A DNA stretch of 50,463 bases. It comes from Mycolicibacterium parafortuitum (GTDB lineage Bacteria; Actinomycetota; Actinomycetes; Mycobacteriales; Mycobacteriaceae). Below, piece by piece: positions 43,458-50,463 of the stretch. The notes below the pieces were generated by a model that saw nothing but the letters and a program-made list of their open reading frames with translations, did no database searches and was not told the origin of the DNA. Location: the NCBI RefSeq assembly GCF_002086815.1, contig NZ_MVID01000038.1, forward strand, positions 1-50,463, given 5' to 3'. Each line of letters opens with the position of its first letter. Within the stretch, counting starts at the first letter, position 1. Both the position numbers and the translations under genes were made by a program.

Positions 43458-44996
43458 TCAGATCGCCTGTGCCAGGATCTCCGCCGCGACGGCCTCCGCC
43501 GCGGCGCGGTCCTCGGCGACCAGGCCGATCCGGGTGCGCCGGTCCAGGATGTCGTCGACGGCCAGCGCACCCTCGTGGGTGATGGCGTACTCGAATTCCG
43601 CTCGGATGACGTCGATTCCGTCGGCAACCGGGTCGGTCGGGCGTTCGCAGGACGCCCGCGCGATGACGTTCGGCGCCTCGGCGCCGAACCGGGCCACCAG
43701 TGAACCGGGCAGCTCGACCGGGGACCGCAGCGTCGCCACCGGGTTCGACGGCGCACCGACCAGCGGCAGGTTGCGCGTACGGCACACCCCCGCGGCCAGC
43801 CCGCGTGATTCCACGGCACGGTTCACGACGTCCTCGGCCATATAGCGGTACTCGGTGAGCTTGCCGCCGATCACGCTGATCACCCCGGACGGCGACTCGG
43901 TGACCGCGTGCTCTCGGGACACGTCGGCGGTGCGGCCGGTGCCGGTGTCGATCAGCGGCCTCAGCCCGGCATAGGAACCCCTGACGTCCTCGGGGCGCAG
44001 CGCGGTGTCCAGTGCGGTGTTCACGGTGTCGAGCAGGAAGGTGATCTCCGCGAGCGTCGGCTCCGGGACGTCGGGAATCGGACCCGGCGCGTCCTCGTCG
44101 GTGAGGCCGAGATAGACCCGGCCGAGCTGTTCCGGCATCGCGAACACGAACCGGTTGATCTCATCGGGGATCGGGACCGTCAGCGCCGCAGTCGGATTGC
44201 CGAACGCCGCGGCGTCGAACACCAGGTGCGTGCCTCGGCTCGGCCGCAGCTTCAGCGACGCGTCGAGGTCCCCCGCCCACACCCCGGTCGCGTTGACGAC
44301 GGCGCGCGCCGGCACATCCAGCGATTCACCGGTCAGTGTGTCGACCAGGGTGACCGAGTTGCTCGACGCCGCCGACGCCGCGACCCGGGTCAGCACCCGC
44401 GCGCCGTGCTGGGCGGCGGTGCGCGCGACCGCGGTCACGAGGCGGGCGTCATCGACGAGCTGGCCGTCGTAGGCCAGGAACGCGCCGTCGAGTCCGGCAC
44501 GACGCACGGTGGGCGCCAGCGTGATCGCCCGCTGCGCGTCGACGCGGCGCGACCGCGGCAGCACCGACGCCGGGGTGCCCGCGAGCTTGCGGAGCCCGTC
44601 ACCGGCGGCGAAACCGAACCGCACCAGCGCGCGGGACGGGGTGTTCATCGACGGCAGCAGCGGCACCAGCTGTGGCATCGCGTGCACCAGGTGCGGCGCG
44701 TTGCGGGTCATCAGGATTCCGCGCTCCGCCGCGCTGCGCCGAGCGATGCCCACGTTCCCCGTGGCCAGATAGCGCAGCCCGCCGTGCACCAGCTTGGAAC
44801 TCCACCGGCTGGTCCCGAACGCCAGATCGTGCTTGTCGACCAGCACGACCGACAGCCCGCGGGTGACCGCGTCCAGCGCGATCCCCGCACCGGTGATGCC
44901 ACCGCCGATCACCACCAGGTCGACAGTCGCACCGTCGCCGAGCGCGGCGAGCTCGGCCGCCCGCCGGGTGGCGTTCAAAGCCGTTGAGCCCGTCAT
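43458..44996 (-). CDS. glpD: Glycerol-3-phosphate dehydrogenase, FAD-dependent
   Basis: GlpD (512 residues) oxidises sn-glycerol 3-phosphate to dihydroxyacetone phosphate and feeds electrons to the quinone pool at the membrane. It has the FAD motif 'LVVIGGGITGAGIALDAVTR', the substrate-binding 'GTSRWSSKLVHGGLRYL', 'VVNATGVWAGDL' and 'GVISVIGGKLTEYRYMAEDV'. It matches Rv2249c (glpD1) by order. The ATG overlaps the stop of the upstream TetR gene (ATGA), so the regulator and enzyme form one transcript. It faces accD6 with a 3-nt gap. Confidence 0.94.
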   Translation of the reverse strand: MTGSTALNATRRAAELAALGDGATVDLVVIGGGITGAGIALDAVTRGLSVVLVDKHDLAFGTSRWSSKLVHGGLRYLATGNVGIARRSAAERGILMTRNAPHLVHAMPQLVPLLPSMNTPSRALVRFGFAAGDGLRKLAGTPASVLPRSRRVDAQRAITLAPTVRRAGLDGAFLAYDGQLVDDARLVTAVARTAAQHGARVLTRVAASAASSNSVTLVDTLTGESLDVPARAVVNATGVWAGDLDASLKLRPSRGTHLVFDAAAFGNPTAALTVPIPDEINRFVFAMPEQLGRVYLGLTDEDAPGPIPDVPEPTLAEITFLLDTVNTALDTALRPEDVRGSYAGLRPLIDTGTGRTADVSREHAVTESPSGVISVIGGKLTEYRYMAEDVVNRAVESRGLAAGVCRTRNLPLVGAPSNPVATLRSPVELPGSLVARFGAEAPNVIARASCERPTDPVADGIDVIRAEFEYAITHEGALAVDDILDRRTRIGLVAEDRAAAEAVAAEILAQAI

Positions 44997-45571
44997 GGTT
45001 TCAGGTATCCATTCAGTGCGAGCGCCAACTCCGCGTTCAGCGCGTCGCGGTCGAGGATCTTCTCCACCATCTGCGCCGACTGGATCGTCGACTGGGTGAT
45101 CAACAGGCACATCGCGCCCATCTGGTGCGGGTCGCCGGGGCGCACGCTGCCGTGTTCCTGCCCCGCCGCGATCGCGTCGGCCAGCGTGTCGACGAGCAGC
45201 TGCTGGCTGGTGCCGAGGCGTTCGGTGATGTACACCATCGCCAGTGTCGGGGCGTTGAAGATCACCGACATCACCACCTCGTCGCTGCGCAGGCGCTCGG
45301 CGATCCTGACCACCCGGTTCACCAGGTCCTCGCGGCCGGCCCCGGCCGCCGGGACAGCCTCGAGCACCCCGGTGATCCGCACGGTCAGCAGTTCGGCGAT
45401 CACCCAGCGGATATCGGGCCAGCGGCGGTAGATGGTCGGCCGGCTCACCCGGGCCCGGCGCGCGATCTCGGTGACCGTCGTCCGTTCGATGCCGTAGGCG
45501 ACGATGCACGCCGCGGCGGCGTCGAGTATCCGCTGCTCGACGCTCGAATCAGATTTACTGATTGACACCAT
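44993..45571 (-). CDS. TetR-family regulator (Rv2250c-like)
   Basis: A 192-residue TetR repressor. Residues about 10-60 hold the helix-turn-helix 'TTVTEIARRARVSRPTIYRR'; the rest is the ligand-binding helical domain with 'MGAMCLLITQSTIQSAQMVE'. ATG 45571 is chosen: TACAGT lies 7 nt before it as a leaderless -10, and no SD is present. It is co-transcribed with glpD (4-nt overlap) and diverges over just 17 bp from the AGPS-like gene. An inverted repeat TTACTGAT-N7-ATCTGTAA lies over its own start and is probably its operator. Confidence 0.88.
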   Translation of the reverse strand: MVSISKSDSSVEQRILDAAAACIVAYGIERTTVTEIARRARVSRPTIYRRWPDIRWVIAELLTVRITGVLEAVPAAGAGREDLVNRVVRIAERLRSDEVVMSVIFNAPTLAMVYITERLGTSQQLLVDTLADAIAAGQEHGSVRPGDPHQMGAMCLLITQSTIQSAQMVEKILDRDALNAELALALNGYLKP

Positions 45572-45577
45572 CTGTAA
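45555..45577. promoter_or_regulatory. Candidate TetR operator between the tetR-glpD and AGPS-like genes
   Basis: TTACTGAT-N7-ATCTGTAA, with seven of eight arm positions complementary. It covers the tetR start codon and abuts the probable -10 of the AGPS-like gene (TACTGT, 45578-45583). Binding there would repress both transcripts. Inferred. Confidence 0.55.
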
Positions 45578-45584
45578 TACTGTA
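45578..45584. promoter_or_regulatory. Overlapping -10 elements of two divergent genes
   Basis: On the plus strand TACTGT (45578-45583) stands 5 nt before the ATG at 45589; on the minus strand TACAGT (45584-45579) stands 7 nt before the tetR ATG at 45571. Both fit TANNNT in leaderless position within a 17-bp gap, so the polymerases must compete. Confidence 0.55.
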
Positions 45585-45588
45585 ACGC

Positions 45589-47175
45589 ATGATGCAATGG
45601 AACGCCTGGGGCGACCCCGCAGCCGCCAAGCCGCTGTCCCCCGGTATCCGGTCACTGCTGCACCAGGCGCTCGGGATCGACACCGACACCGTCGCGGCCC
45701 CCACCCTCGAACAGGTCAAGCTGCGTCCGTCGGCCTTGTCACCGGCCGACCGCGACGGGCTCACCGCGCTCGTCGGCACGGAACACGTCACCGTCGACGA
45801 CCACGCCCGGCTACTGCGGGCAGGCGGCAAATCCACACTGGACCTGTTGCGGCGCAAGGACTTCGGCATCCAGGACGCGCCCGACGCGGTGCTGGCTCCG
45901 GGCAGTGAGGACGAGATCGCCGCGGTGCTCGGGTTCTGCGCCGACCACAGCATCGCGGTCGTCCCGTTCGGCGGCGGCACCAGTGTGGTCGGCGGCCTGG
46001 ACCCGACGCGCGGTGACTTCAAGGCCGTCGTCTCGCTGGACCTGCGCAGACTCGACGCACTGCATTCCCTCGACGAGGTGTCCTGGGAGGCGGAACTCGG
46101 TGCCGGCCTGACCGGGCCCGAGGCCGAACGCCTGCTCGGCGAACGCGGCTTCTCGCTGGGCCACTTCCCGCAGAGTTTCCTGTTCGCGACGATCGGGGGC
46201 TTCGCCGCCACCCGCTCGTCCGGTCAGGATTCCGCGGGTTATGGCCGGTTCAACGACATGGTCCGCGGACTGCGGGCCGTCACCCCGGCCGGTGTCCTCG
46301 ACCTGGGCCGGGCCCCGGAGTCGGCGGCCGGGCCGGATCTGCGGCAGCTGCTGATCGGCTCGGAGGGCACGCTGGGCATCATCACCCGGGTTCGTGTGCG
46401 CGTGCACCCCGTACCGGAGGCGACCCGCTACGAGGCGTGGTCGTTCCCGGATTTCGCCACCGGAGCCGACGCGCTGCGCGCGGTGGTGCAGACCGGCACC
46501 GGGCCCACCGTGATCCGGCTGTCCGACGAGGCCGAGACCGGGGTGAACCTCGCAACCGTCGAGAGCATCGGCGAGGAGCAGACCGCCTCCGGCGGGTGCC
46601 TGGCGATCACCGTGTTCGAGGGCACCGACGCGCACGTCGCGAGCCGGCACGCCGAGACCCGGGACCTGTTGCTGGCCAAGGGCGCAACGTCGCTGGGCGA
46701 AGAACCCGCGCGCGCGTGGGAGCACGGCCGGTTCAACGCGCCGTATCTGCGTGACTCGCTGCTGTCGGCGGGCGCGCTGTGCGAGACGCTGGAGACGGCG
46801 ACCAACTGGTCGAACGTGCCCGCGGTCAAATCCGCTGTCACCGAAGCCCTCACCGGTTCGCTCGCCGATTCCGGGACACCGGCGCTGGTGCTGTGCCACA
46901 TTTCGCATGTGTATCCGACCGGCGCCTCGCTGTACTTCACGGTGGTGGCCGCCCAGCGCGGCAACCCGATCGAGCAGTGGCGTGCGGCCAAGGCCGCGGC
47001 CTCGGACGCGATGGTGCGTACCGGCGCGACGATCACCCATCACCATGCCGTCGGCGCCGACCACCGGCCGTGGATGCGCGACGAGGTCGGCGACCTCGGC
47101 GTCGCCGTGCTGCGGGCGGTCAAGTCCGCCCTCGATCCGGCCGGAATCCTGAACCCGGGCAAGCTGATTCCGTGA
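45589..47175 (+). CDS. FAD-linked oxidase, alkylglycerone-phosphate synthase-like (Rv2251-like)
   Basis: A 528-residue VAO/PCMH flavoprotein. The FAD-binding domain has 'AVVPFGGGTSVVGGLDP' and 'GFAATRSSGQDSAGYGRFND'; the C-terminal domain has 'TITHHHAVGADHRPWM', the HHH motif of alkyl-dihydroxyacetonephosphate synthase (AGPS). AGPS swaps the acyl group of acyl-DHAP for a fatty alcohol to form ether lipids. Mycobacteria are not known for ether lipids, so the true reaction is open. It starts at ATG 45589 or 45592. The diacylglycerol kinase gene overlaps its stop (GTGA), and the divergent operon encodes GlpD, which makes DHAP. Confidence 0.85.
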   Translation: MMQWNAWGDPAAAKPLSPGIRSLLHQALGIDTDTVAAPTLEQVKLRPSALSPADRDGLTALVGTEHVTVDDHARLLRAGGKSTLDLLRRKDFGIQDAPDAVLAPGSEDEIAAVLGFCADHSIAVVPFGGGTSVVGGLDPTRGDFKAVVSLDLRRLDALHSLDEVSWEAELGAGLTGPEAERLLGERGFSLGHFPQSFLFATIGGFAATRSSGQDSAGYGRFNDMVRGLRAVTPAGVLDLGRAPESAAGPDLRQLLIGSEGTLGIITRVRVRVHPVPEATRYEAWSFPDFATGADALRAVVQTGTGPTVIRLSDEAETGVNLATVESIGEEQTASGGCLAITVFEGTDAHVASRHAETRDLLLAKGATSLGEEPARAWEHGRFNAPYLRDSLLSAGALCETLETATNWSNVPAVKSAVTEALTGSLADSGTPALVLCHISHVYPTGASLYFTVVAAQRGNPIEQWRAAKAAASDAMVRTGATITHHHAVGADHRPWMRDEVGDLGVAVLRAVKSALDPAGILNPGKLIP

Positions 47176-48086
47176 ATCGCGTCACCGTGCTGACCAATCC
47201 GGCCTCCGGACACGGCAGCGCACCGCACGCCGCCGAGCGTGCGATCACGCAGTTGCACCGGCGGGGTGTGGACGTCGTCGCGATCGCGGGCAGGGACTCG
47301 GCCCACGCCCGCACCCTGGTCGAGGGCGCGCTGGACCGCGGGATGGATGCGCTCGTCGTCGTCGGCGGCGACGGAATCATCTCGCTGGCGCTTCAGGTGC
47401 TCGCGCAGACCGGCGTCCCGCTCGGCATCATCCCGGCCGGCACCGGCAACGACCACGCCCGCGAATTCGGTGTCCCGACCCGTGATCCCGAGGCCGCCGC
47501 CGACGTGATCGTGGACGGGATCGCCGACCGGGTGGATCTGGGCCGAATCTCGGGCGCGGACGGCACCGACCGCTGGTTCGGCACGGTGATGGCCGCCGGG
47601 TTCGACTCACTGGTGACCGATCGGACCAACCGGATGCGCTGGCCGCACGGCCGGATGCGCTACAACCTCGCGATGATCGCCGAGATCTCGCAGCTGCGGC
47701 TGCTGCCGTTCCGGTTGGCCTTCGACGATGACGACGAGTACGACACGTTGCTGACGCTGGCGGCGTTCGGCAACACCCGCAGCTACGGCGGCGGGATGAA
47801 GATCTGCCCCGGCGCCGATCCGCGCGACGGGATGCTCGACGGGACGATGGTCGCGTCGGCGTCGCGGACGCGGCTGATCCGGCTGTTCCCGACGGTGTTC
47901 AAGGGCACGCACGTCGATCTCGACGAGGTGAGCACGCGGCGTGCGCGCACCATCACGGTCGAGTGCCCCGGGAAACCGGAGATCACCGCCTACGCCGACG
48001 GCGAGTACGTGTGCCCGCTGCCGGTGCGGGTGTCAGCGGTGCCGGACGCACTGACGGTGCTGCGCCCGGCCGGATCGCCGGCCTAG
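47172..48086 (+). CDS. Diacylglycerol kinase family lipid kinase (Rv2252-like)
   Basis: A 304-residue DagK/LCB5-type lipid kinase. ATP-binding motifs are 'VTVLTNPASGHGSA', 'ALVVVGGDGIISLALQVL' (GGDG) and 'LGIIPAGTGNDHAREF' (GTGND). It phosphorylates diacylglycerol or a similar lipid at the membrane; M. tuberculosis Rv2252 is reported to affect phosphatidylinositol mannoside synthesis. The GTG start overlaps the AGPS-like stop by 4 nt. Its stop overlaps that of the convergent DUF3145 gene. Confidence 0.92.
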   Translation: MNRVTVLTNPASGHGSAPHAAERAITQLHRRGVDVVAIAGRDSAHARTLVEGALDRGMDALVVVGGDGIISLALQVLAQTGVPLGIIPAGTGNDHAREFGVPTRDPEAAADVIVDGIADRVDLGRISGADGTDRWFGTVMAAGFDSLVTDRTNRMRWPHGRMRYNLAMIAEISQLRLLPFRLAFDDDDEYDTLLTLAAFGNTRSYGGGMKICPGADPRDGMLDGTMVASASRTRLIRLFPTVFKGTHVDLDEVSTRRARTITVECPGKPEITAYADGEYVCPLPVRVSAVPDALTVLRPAGSPA

Positions 48087-48595
48087 CCGACTCCTCTGCT
48101 CAGCCAGCTGACCTCGGCGCCCTCGCCGCCGTCGCGGTAGGCCTCGAGCTGTTCGTCCCAGGCGGTGCCGAGCACCCCGTCCAGTTCGGCGGCCAGCATG
48201 TCGGCGCCGGATTCCATCAGGGCGCGCAACCGCATCTCACCGACCATCACGTCGCCGTTGGCGCTCATCGCACCGCTCCACAGACCGAGTTGCGGGGTGT
48301 GGCACCAGCGGTGTCCGTCCACGCCGTGGCTGGGGTCTTCGGTCACCTCGAAGCGCAGCACCGACCAGGACCGCAACGCGTTTGCCAGCTGAGCGCCGGT
48401 CCCGACCGGGCCGACCCAGTTCGTGACAGCGCGCAGTTGCCCGGGCATGGCCGGCTGCGGGGTCCACTTCAGATTCGCCCTCGCGTTGAGGGTCGACGAC
48501 AACGCCCACTCGACATGCGGGCACACCGCCGCGGGCGACGCGTGGATGTAGACCACGCCCGTCGTCGCGTCGGCGAATTGGTTCGCTGCACGCAT
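48083..48595 (-). CDS. DUF3145 family protein
   Basis: A 170-residue actinobacterial protein of unknown function: 'GVVYIHASPAAVCPHVEWAL', 'LKWTPQPAMPGQLRAVTNWV', 'EDPSHGVDGHRWCHTPQLGL' and 'WDEQLEAYRDGGEGAEVSWL' are the conserved stretches. No membrane segment or signal is visible. ATG 48595 is supported by GGAGCAGGAG just upstream. It lies at about the position of Rv2256c in M. tuberculosis. The 136-bp gap before it (48596-48731) contains a short hairpin GCCTC-GT-GAGGC at 48710-48721 and nothing else I can identify. Confidence 0.85.
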   Translation of the reverse strand: MRAANQFADATTGVVYIHASPAAVCPHVEWALSSTLNARANLKWTPQPAMPGQLRAVTNWVGPVGTGAQLANALRSWSVLRFEVTEDPSHGVDGHRWCHTPQLGLWSGAMSANGDVMVGEMRLRALMESGADMLAAELDGVLGTAWDEQLEAYRDGGEGAEVSWLSRGVG

Positions 48596-48731
48596 CTCCT
48601 GCTCCTTCGGTTCCACGAGGGACGTCTTCCCCAACGACCTGGTGGTTTCCGAGCAGCACGGGTAGGTGCGCGTTATGTTCGATGAAGTTGTGACTTGCGG
48701 GTCCATTGTGCCTCGTGAGGCGCATGTTGCG

Positions 48732-49556
48732 CTAGTCCGCCCCCCACTCTCTTAGGACTTCATCAGACAGTGCCGGCATCACCGAATGGGCCCACTCGCC
48801 GAATTTGCGGTCGGTCAGCACGACCAGCGCCAGCGAAACGACCGGATCGACCCACAAAAACGTCCCGGCCTGGCCGAAATGACCGAAGGTGCGCGGTGAA
48901 TTCTGCGCGCCCGTCCAGTGCGGAGACTTGTTGCCGCGAATCTCGAAACCCAGGCCCCAGTCGTTGGGGCGTTGCACGCCGAAGCCCGGTAGCACCCCGT
49001 CGAGACCCGGAAACTGGACGCTCGTCGCTTCGCTGTGCATCTGCTCAGACACCGTCGCGGGGGCGAGCAGGTCGGCGGCGAACGCGATGAGGTCGGTCAC
49101 CGTGGACGTCGCACCGTAGCCGGCGGCCTCGGTGCCGCCGTCGAAGTGCGTGGCTGTCATTCCCAGCGGGGTGAACACCGCCTCGGCGAGGTAGTCCGGG
49201 AACGGGATCTCGGTCGCGGCCTCGATCGCCTCGGCCAGCACCGTGAACCCGTGGTTGGAGTAGATGCGGCGGGTGCCGGGCGCGGCGAGCACCTTCGACG
49301 AGGTCATCTCGTAGCCGGCGGTGTGTGCGAGCAGGTGGCGCACCGTCGACCCCGGCGGCCCGGCCTCGGTGTCGAGTTCGACGGCCCCTTCCTCGACGGC
49401 GACCTGTGCGGCGCGGGCGACGAGCGGTTTGGTCACCGACGCCAGCGCGAAGCGGTGGTCGACGTCGCCGTGGTGGTCCAGCACGCCGGAGGTCCCCACC
49501 ACCGCGGCGGCGACGGTGGGGACCGGCCAGTCGTCGAGGATGTCGAGTGCGCTCAT
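48732..49556 (-). CDS. Beta-lactamase-fold serine hydrolase (Rv2257c-like)
   Basis: A 274-residue class C beta-lactamase/DD-peptidase-like esterase. Ser40-Val-Thr-Lys43 in 'ALASVTKPLVARA' is the SxxK nucleophile, 'YSNHGF' the YxN motif, and 'FGHFGQAGTF' the HxG element that replaces KTG. 'LLAHTAGYEM' is typical of the family. No signal peptide is visible, so it should be cytoplasmic and is probably an esterase or amidase rather than a true beta-lactamase. ATG 49556; TATGCT lies 8 nt upstream as a possible -10. It corresponds to Rv2257c. Confidence 0.88.
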   Translation of the reverse strand: MSALDILDDWPVPTVAAAVVGTSGVLDHHGDVDHRFALASVTKPLVARAAQVAVEEGAVELDTEAGPPGSTVRHLLAHTAGYEMTSSKVLAAPGTRRIYSNHGFTVLAEAIEAATEIPFPDYLAEAVFTPLGMTATHFDGGTEAAGYGATSTVTDLIAFAADLLAPATVSEQMHSEATSVQFPGLDGVLPGFGVQRPNDWGLGFEIRGNKSPHWTGAQNSPRTFGHFGQAGTFLWVDPVVSLALVVLTDRKFGEWAHSVMPALSDEVLREWGAD

Positions 49557-49593
49557 CGCGCCCGAGCATATTTGAGCCGAGCCCGGTGGCCGG

Positions 49594-50373
49594 TCACACC
49601 AGTTCGACCGATCGTTTGGCGAGCCCCATCCAATACCCGTCGACCACCTGCTTCTGGCGCTGTCCCGGATCGTCGGATGCGCCGAGTGCGACGAACAGCG
49701 GGGCGAAGTGCTCGATCGTCGGATGCGCGTAGGGCATACCGGGCGCCTGCACCCGAAAGTCGATGAGCGCGTCCACATCTCCGGCAGTCATGCGGTCGGC
49801 CGCCCACTCGTCGAAGTCGACGGACCAGCCCGGCGGTTCGGCGTCCGGTGACGGGTCGTGCAGGAACGGCAGCCCGTGGGTGGTGAAACCCGAACCCATG
49901 ATCAGCACCCCGGCATCACGCAGCGGTCGCAACCGCTCGCCGAGATGCAGCAGGCGTTCCGGGTCCAGGGTGGGTAGCGAGATCTGCAGCACGGGGATGT
50001 CCGCCGCCGGATACATCACCGTCAGCGGCACGTAGGCACCGTGGTCCAGGCGGCGATCGGGGTCGTGGCGCACCGGTTCGCTGCCGCCGAGCAGCTTCTC
50101 GACCGCGGTGGCGACATCGGCTGCTCCCGGCGGTGCGTAGGTCACGTCGTAGAAGCGGTCCGGGAAGCCCCAGAAGTCGTACGTCAACGGTGTGCGGGGA
50201 TCGGTCGAGCCGATGGTCAGCGGGGCGGCCTCCCAGTGCGCCGAGACGACGAGGACCGCCGACGGCGTCGGAAGAGCACGCGCCCACCCCTCGAGTTGGG
50301 CGACCCATTGCGGGCTGTCGACGAGGGGTGGAGCGCCGTGGGACAGGAACACCGCGGGCATGCGGTCAGACAT
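49594..50373 (-). CDS. LigB/DODA-family class III extradiol dioxygenase-like protein
   Basis: A 259-residue member of the LigB/YgiD family, which includes zinc- or iron-dependent 4,5-DOPA extradiol dioxygenases. Metal-ligand histidines are in 'VFLSHGAPPLVDS', 'LVVSAHWEAAPL' and the conserved 'RLDHGAYVPLTVMYP'; the C-terminus has 'FTTHGLPFLHD' and 'PTIEHFAPLFVALGA'. It would cleave an aromatic catechol-type ring; the natural substrate is not known. Start ATG 50373. It diverges from the mscR gene over 35 bp. Confidence 0.9.
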   Translation of the reverse strand: MSDRMPAVFLSHGAPPLVDSPQWVAQLEGWARALPTPSAVLVVSAHWEAAPLTIGSTDPRTPLTYDFWGFPDRFYDVTYAPPGAADVATAVEKLLGGSEPVRHDPDRRLDHGAYVPLTVMYPAADIPVLQISLPTLDPERLLHLGERLRPLRDAGVLIMGSGFTTHGLPFLHDPSPDAEPPGWSVDFDEWAADRMTAGDVDALIDFRVQAPGMPYAHPTIEHFAPLFVALGASDDPGQRQKQVVDGYWMGLAKRSVELV

Positions 50374-50395
50374 GTCTCGAGTGTGCCGGACCCAT

Positions 50396-50401
50396 TAGGG
50401 T
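50396..50401 (+). promoter_or_regulatory. Probable -10 element of mscR (leaderless)
   Basis: TAGGGT followed by 7 nt and the ATG at 50409, with no Shine-Dalgarno sequence: a leaderless pattern. Inferred. Confidence 0.5.
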
Positions 50402-50408
50402 CTCAGGC

Positions 50409-50463
50409 ATGACTCAGACAGTGCGTGGTGTGATTTCGCGGGCCAAGGGCCAGCCGGTCGAGG
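50409..50463 (+). CDS. mscR: Zinc alcohol dehydrogenase, S-nitrosomycothiol reductase MscR (5' end only)
   Basis: Only the first 18 codons lie in the window (MTQTVRGVISRAKGQPVE). They match the start of M. tuberculosis MscR/Rv2259 (MSQTVRGVIARQKGEPVE, from memory), a zinc, NAD-dependent enzyme that reduces S-nitrosomycothiol and acts as mycothiol-dependent formaldehyde dehydrogenase. The position just after the Rv2257c homologue also fits. The gene runs off the window end. Confidence 0.75.
   Translation, partial: MTQTVRGVISRAKGQPVE

Noticed and set aside
48710..48721. GCCTC-GT-GAGGC as a terminator
   Set aside because: The loop would be only 2 nt and there is no U-tract; it also lies upstream of the DUF3145 start rather than after a gene end.

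Overview
This is a 50.5 kb, GC-rich, gene-dense stretch of a mycobacterial chromosome, most likely a rapidly growing Mycolicibacterium. Gene order follows the Mycobacterium tuberculosis H37Rv segment from about Rv2221c (glnE) to Rv2259 (mscR). Familiar landmarks are glnE-glnA2, a Hip1-type protease pair, panB, a CYTH/CHAD protein, rnpB, RNase H/phosphatase, ptkA-ptpA, a SURF1 protein, cobD, tRNA-Val, ahpE, aceE, mabR, fabD-acpM-kasA-kasB-accD6, glpD, an AGPS-like oxidase and a diacylglycerol kinase. Identities come from reading the proteins and from remembered M. tuberculosis homologues; no database search was run.

Layout. 1-9.5 kb: F420-type oxidoreductase and thioesterase, glnE and glnA2 (nitrogen assimilation), a coupled VOC/TesB thioesterase pair, and two Hip1-like serine hydrolases with a GNAT gene between them. 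11-16.2 kb: panB, a crotonase, an orphan FadD32-like fatty acyl-AMP ligase divergent from a CYTH/CHAD protein. 16.2-21 kb: RNase P RNA, an AraC/VOC pair, a frameshifted 13E12-type HNH gene, and a methyltransferase plus GliT-like dithiol oxidoreductase facing an XRE-cupin regulator. 21-27 kb: RNase H/phosphatase, zinc ribbon protein, Nif3 protein, then ptkA-ptpA-SURF1 converging on cobD. 27-34 kb: amidohydrolase, SOUL protein, sodium/solute symporter, DMT exporter, tRNA-Val, AhpE, a DUF3052 protein and a lipoprotein. 34-43.5 kb: aceE, then mabR and the FAS-II operon. 43.5-48 kb: TetR-glpD diverging from an AGPS-like oxidase and diacylglycerol kinase. 48-50.5 kb: a DUF3145 protein, a beta-lactamase-fold hydrolase, a LigB-family dioxygenase and the start of mscR.

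How the genes work together. The core is central carbon and nitrogen metabolism feeding the cell envelope: pyruvate dehydrogenase E1 supplies acetyl-CoA, the MabR-controlled operon supplies malonyl-CoA and malonyl-AcpM and elongates mycolic acid precursors, and GlnE/GlnA2 handle glutamine. The glpD/AGPS/DagK block suggests glycerol-phosphate or ether-lipid chemistry. Several genes carry a TANNNT hexamer 5-7 nt before the start codon, the signature of leaderless mycobacterial transcripts.

The least-explained part is the accessory stretch at 16.6-21 kb. The dithiol oxidoreductase plus SAM methyltransferase with a divergent XRE-cupin regulator is the best candidate for an uncharacterised functional module (thiol or disulfide xenobiotic protection is my inference). 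No CRISPR array, prophage or intact insertion sequence was seen. No gap longer than about 200 bp lacks a gene.
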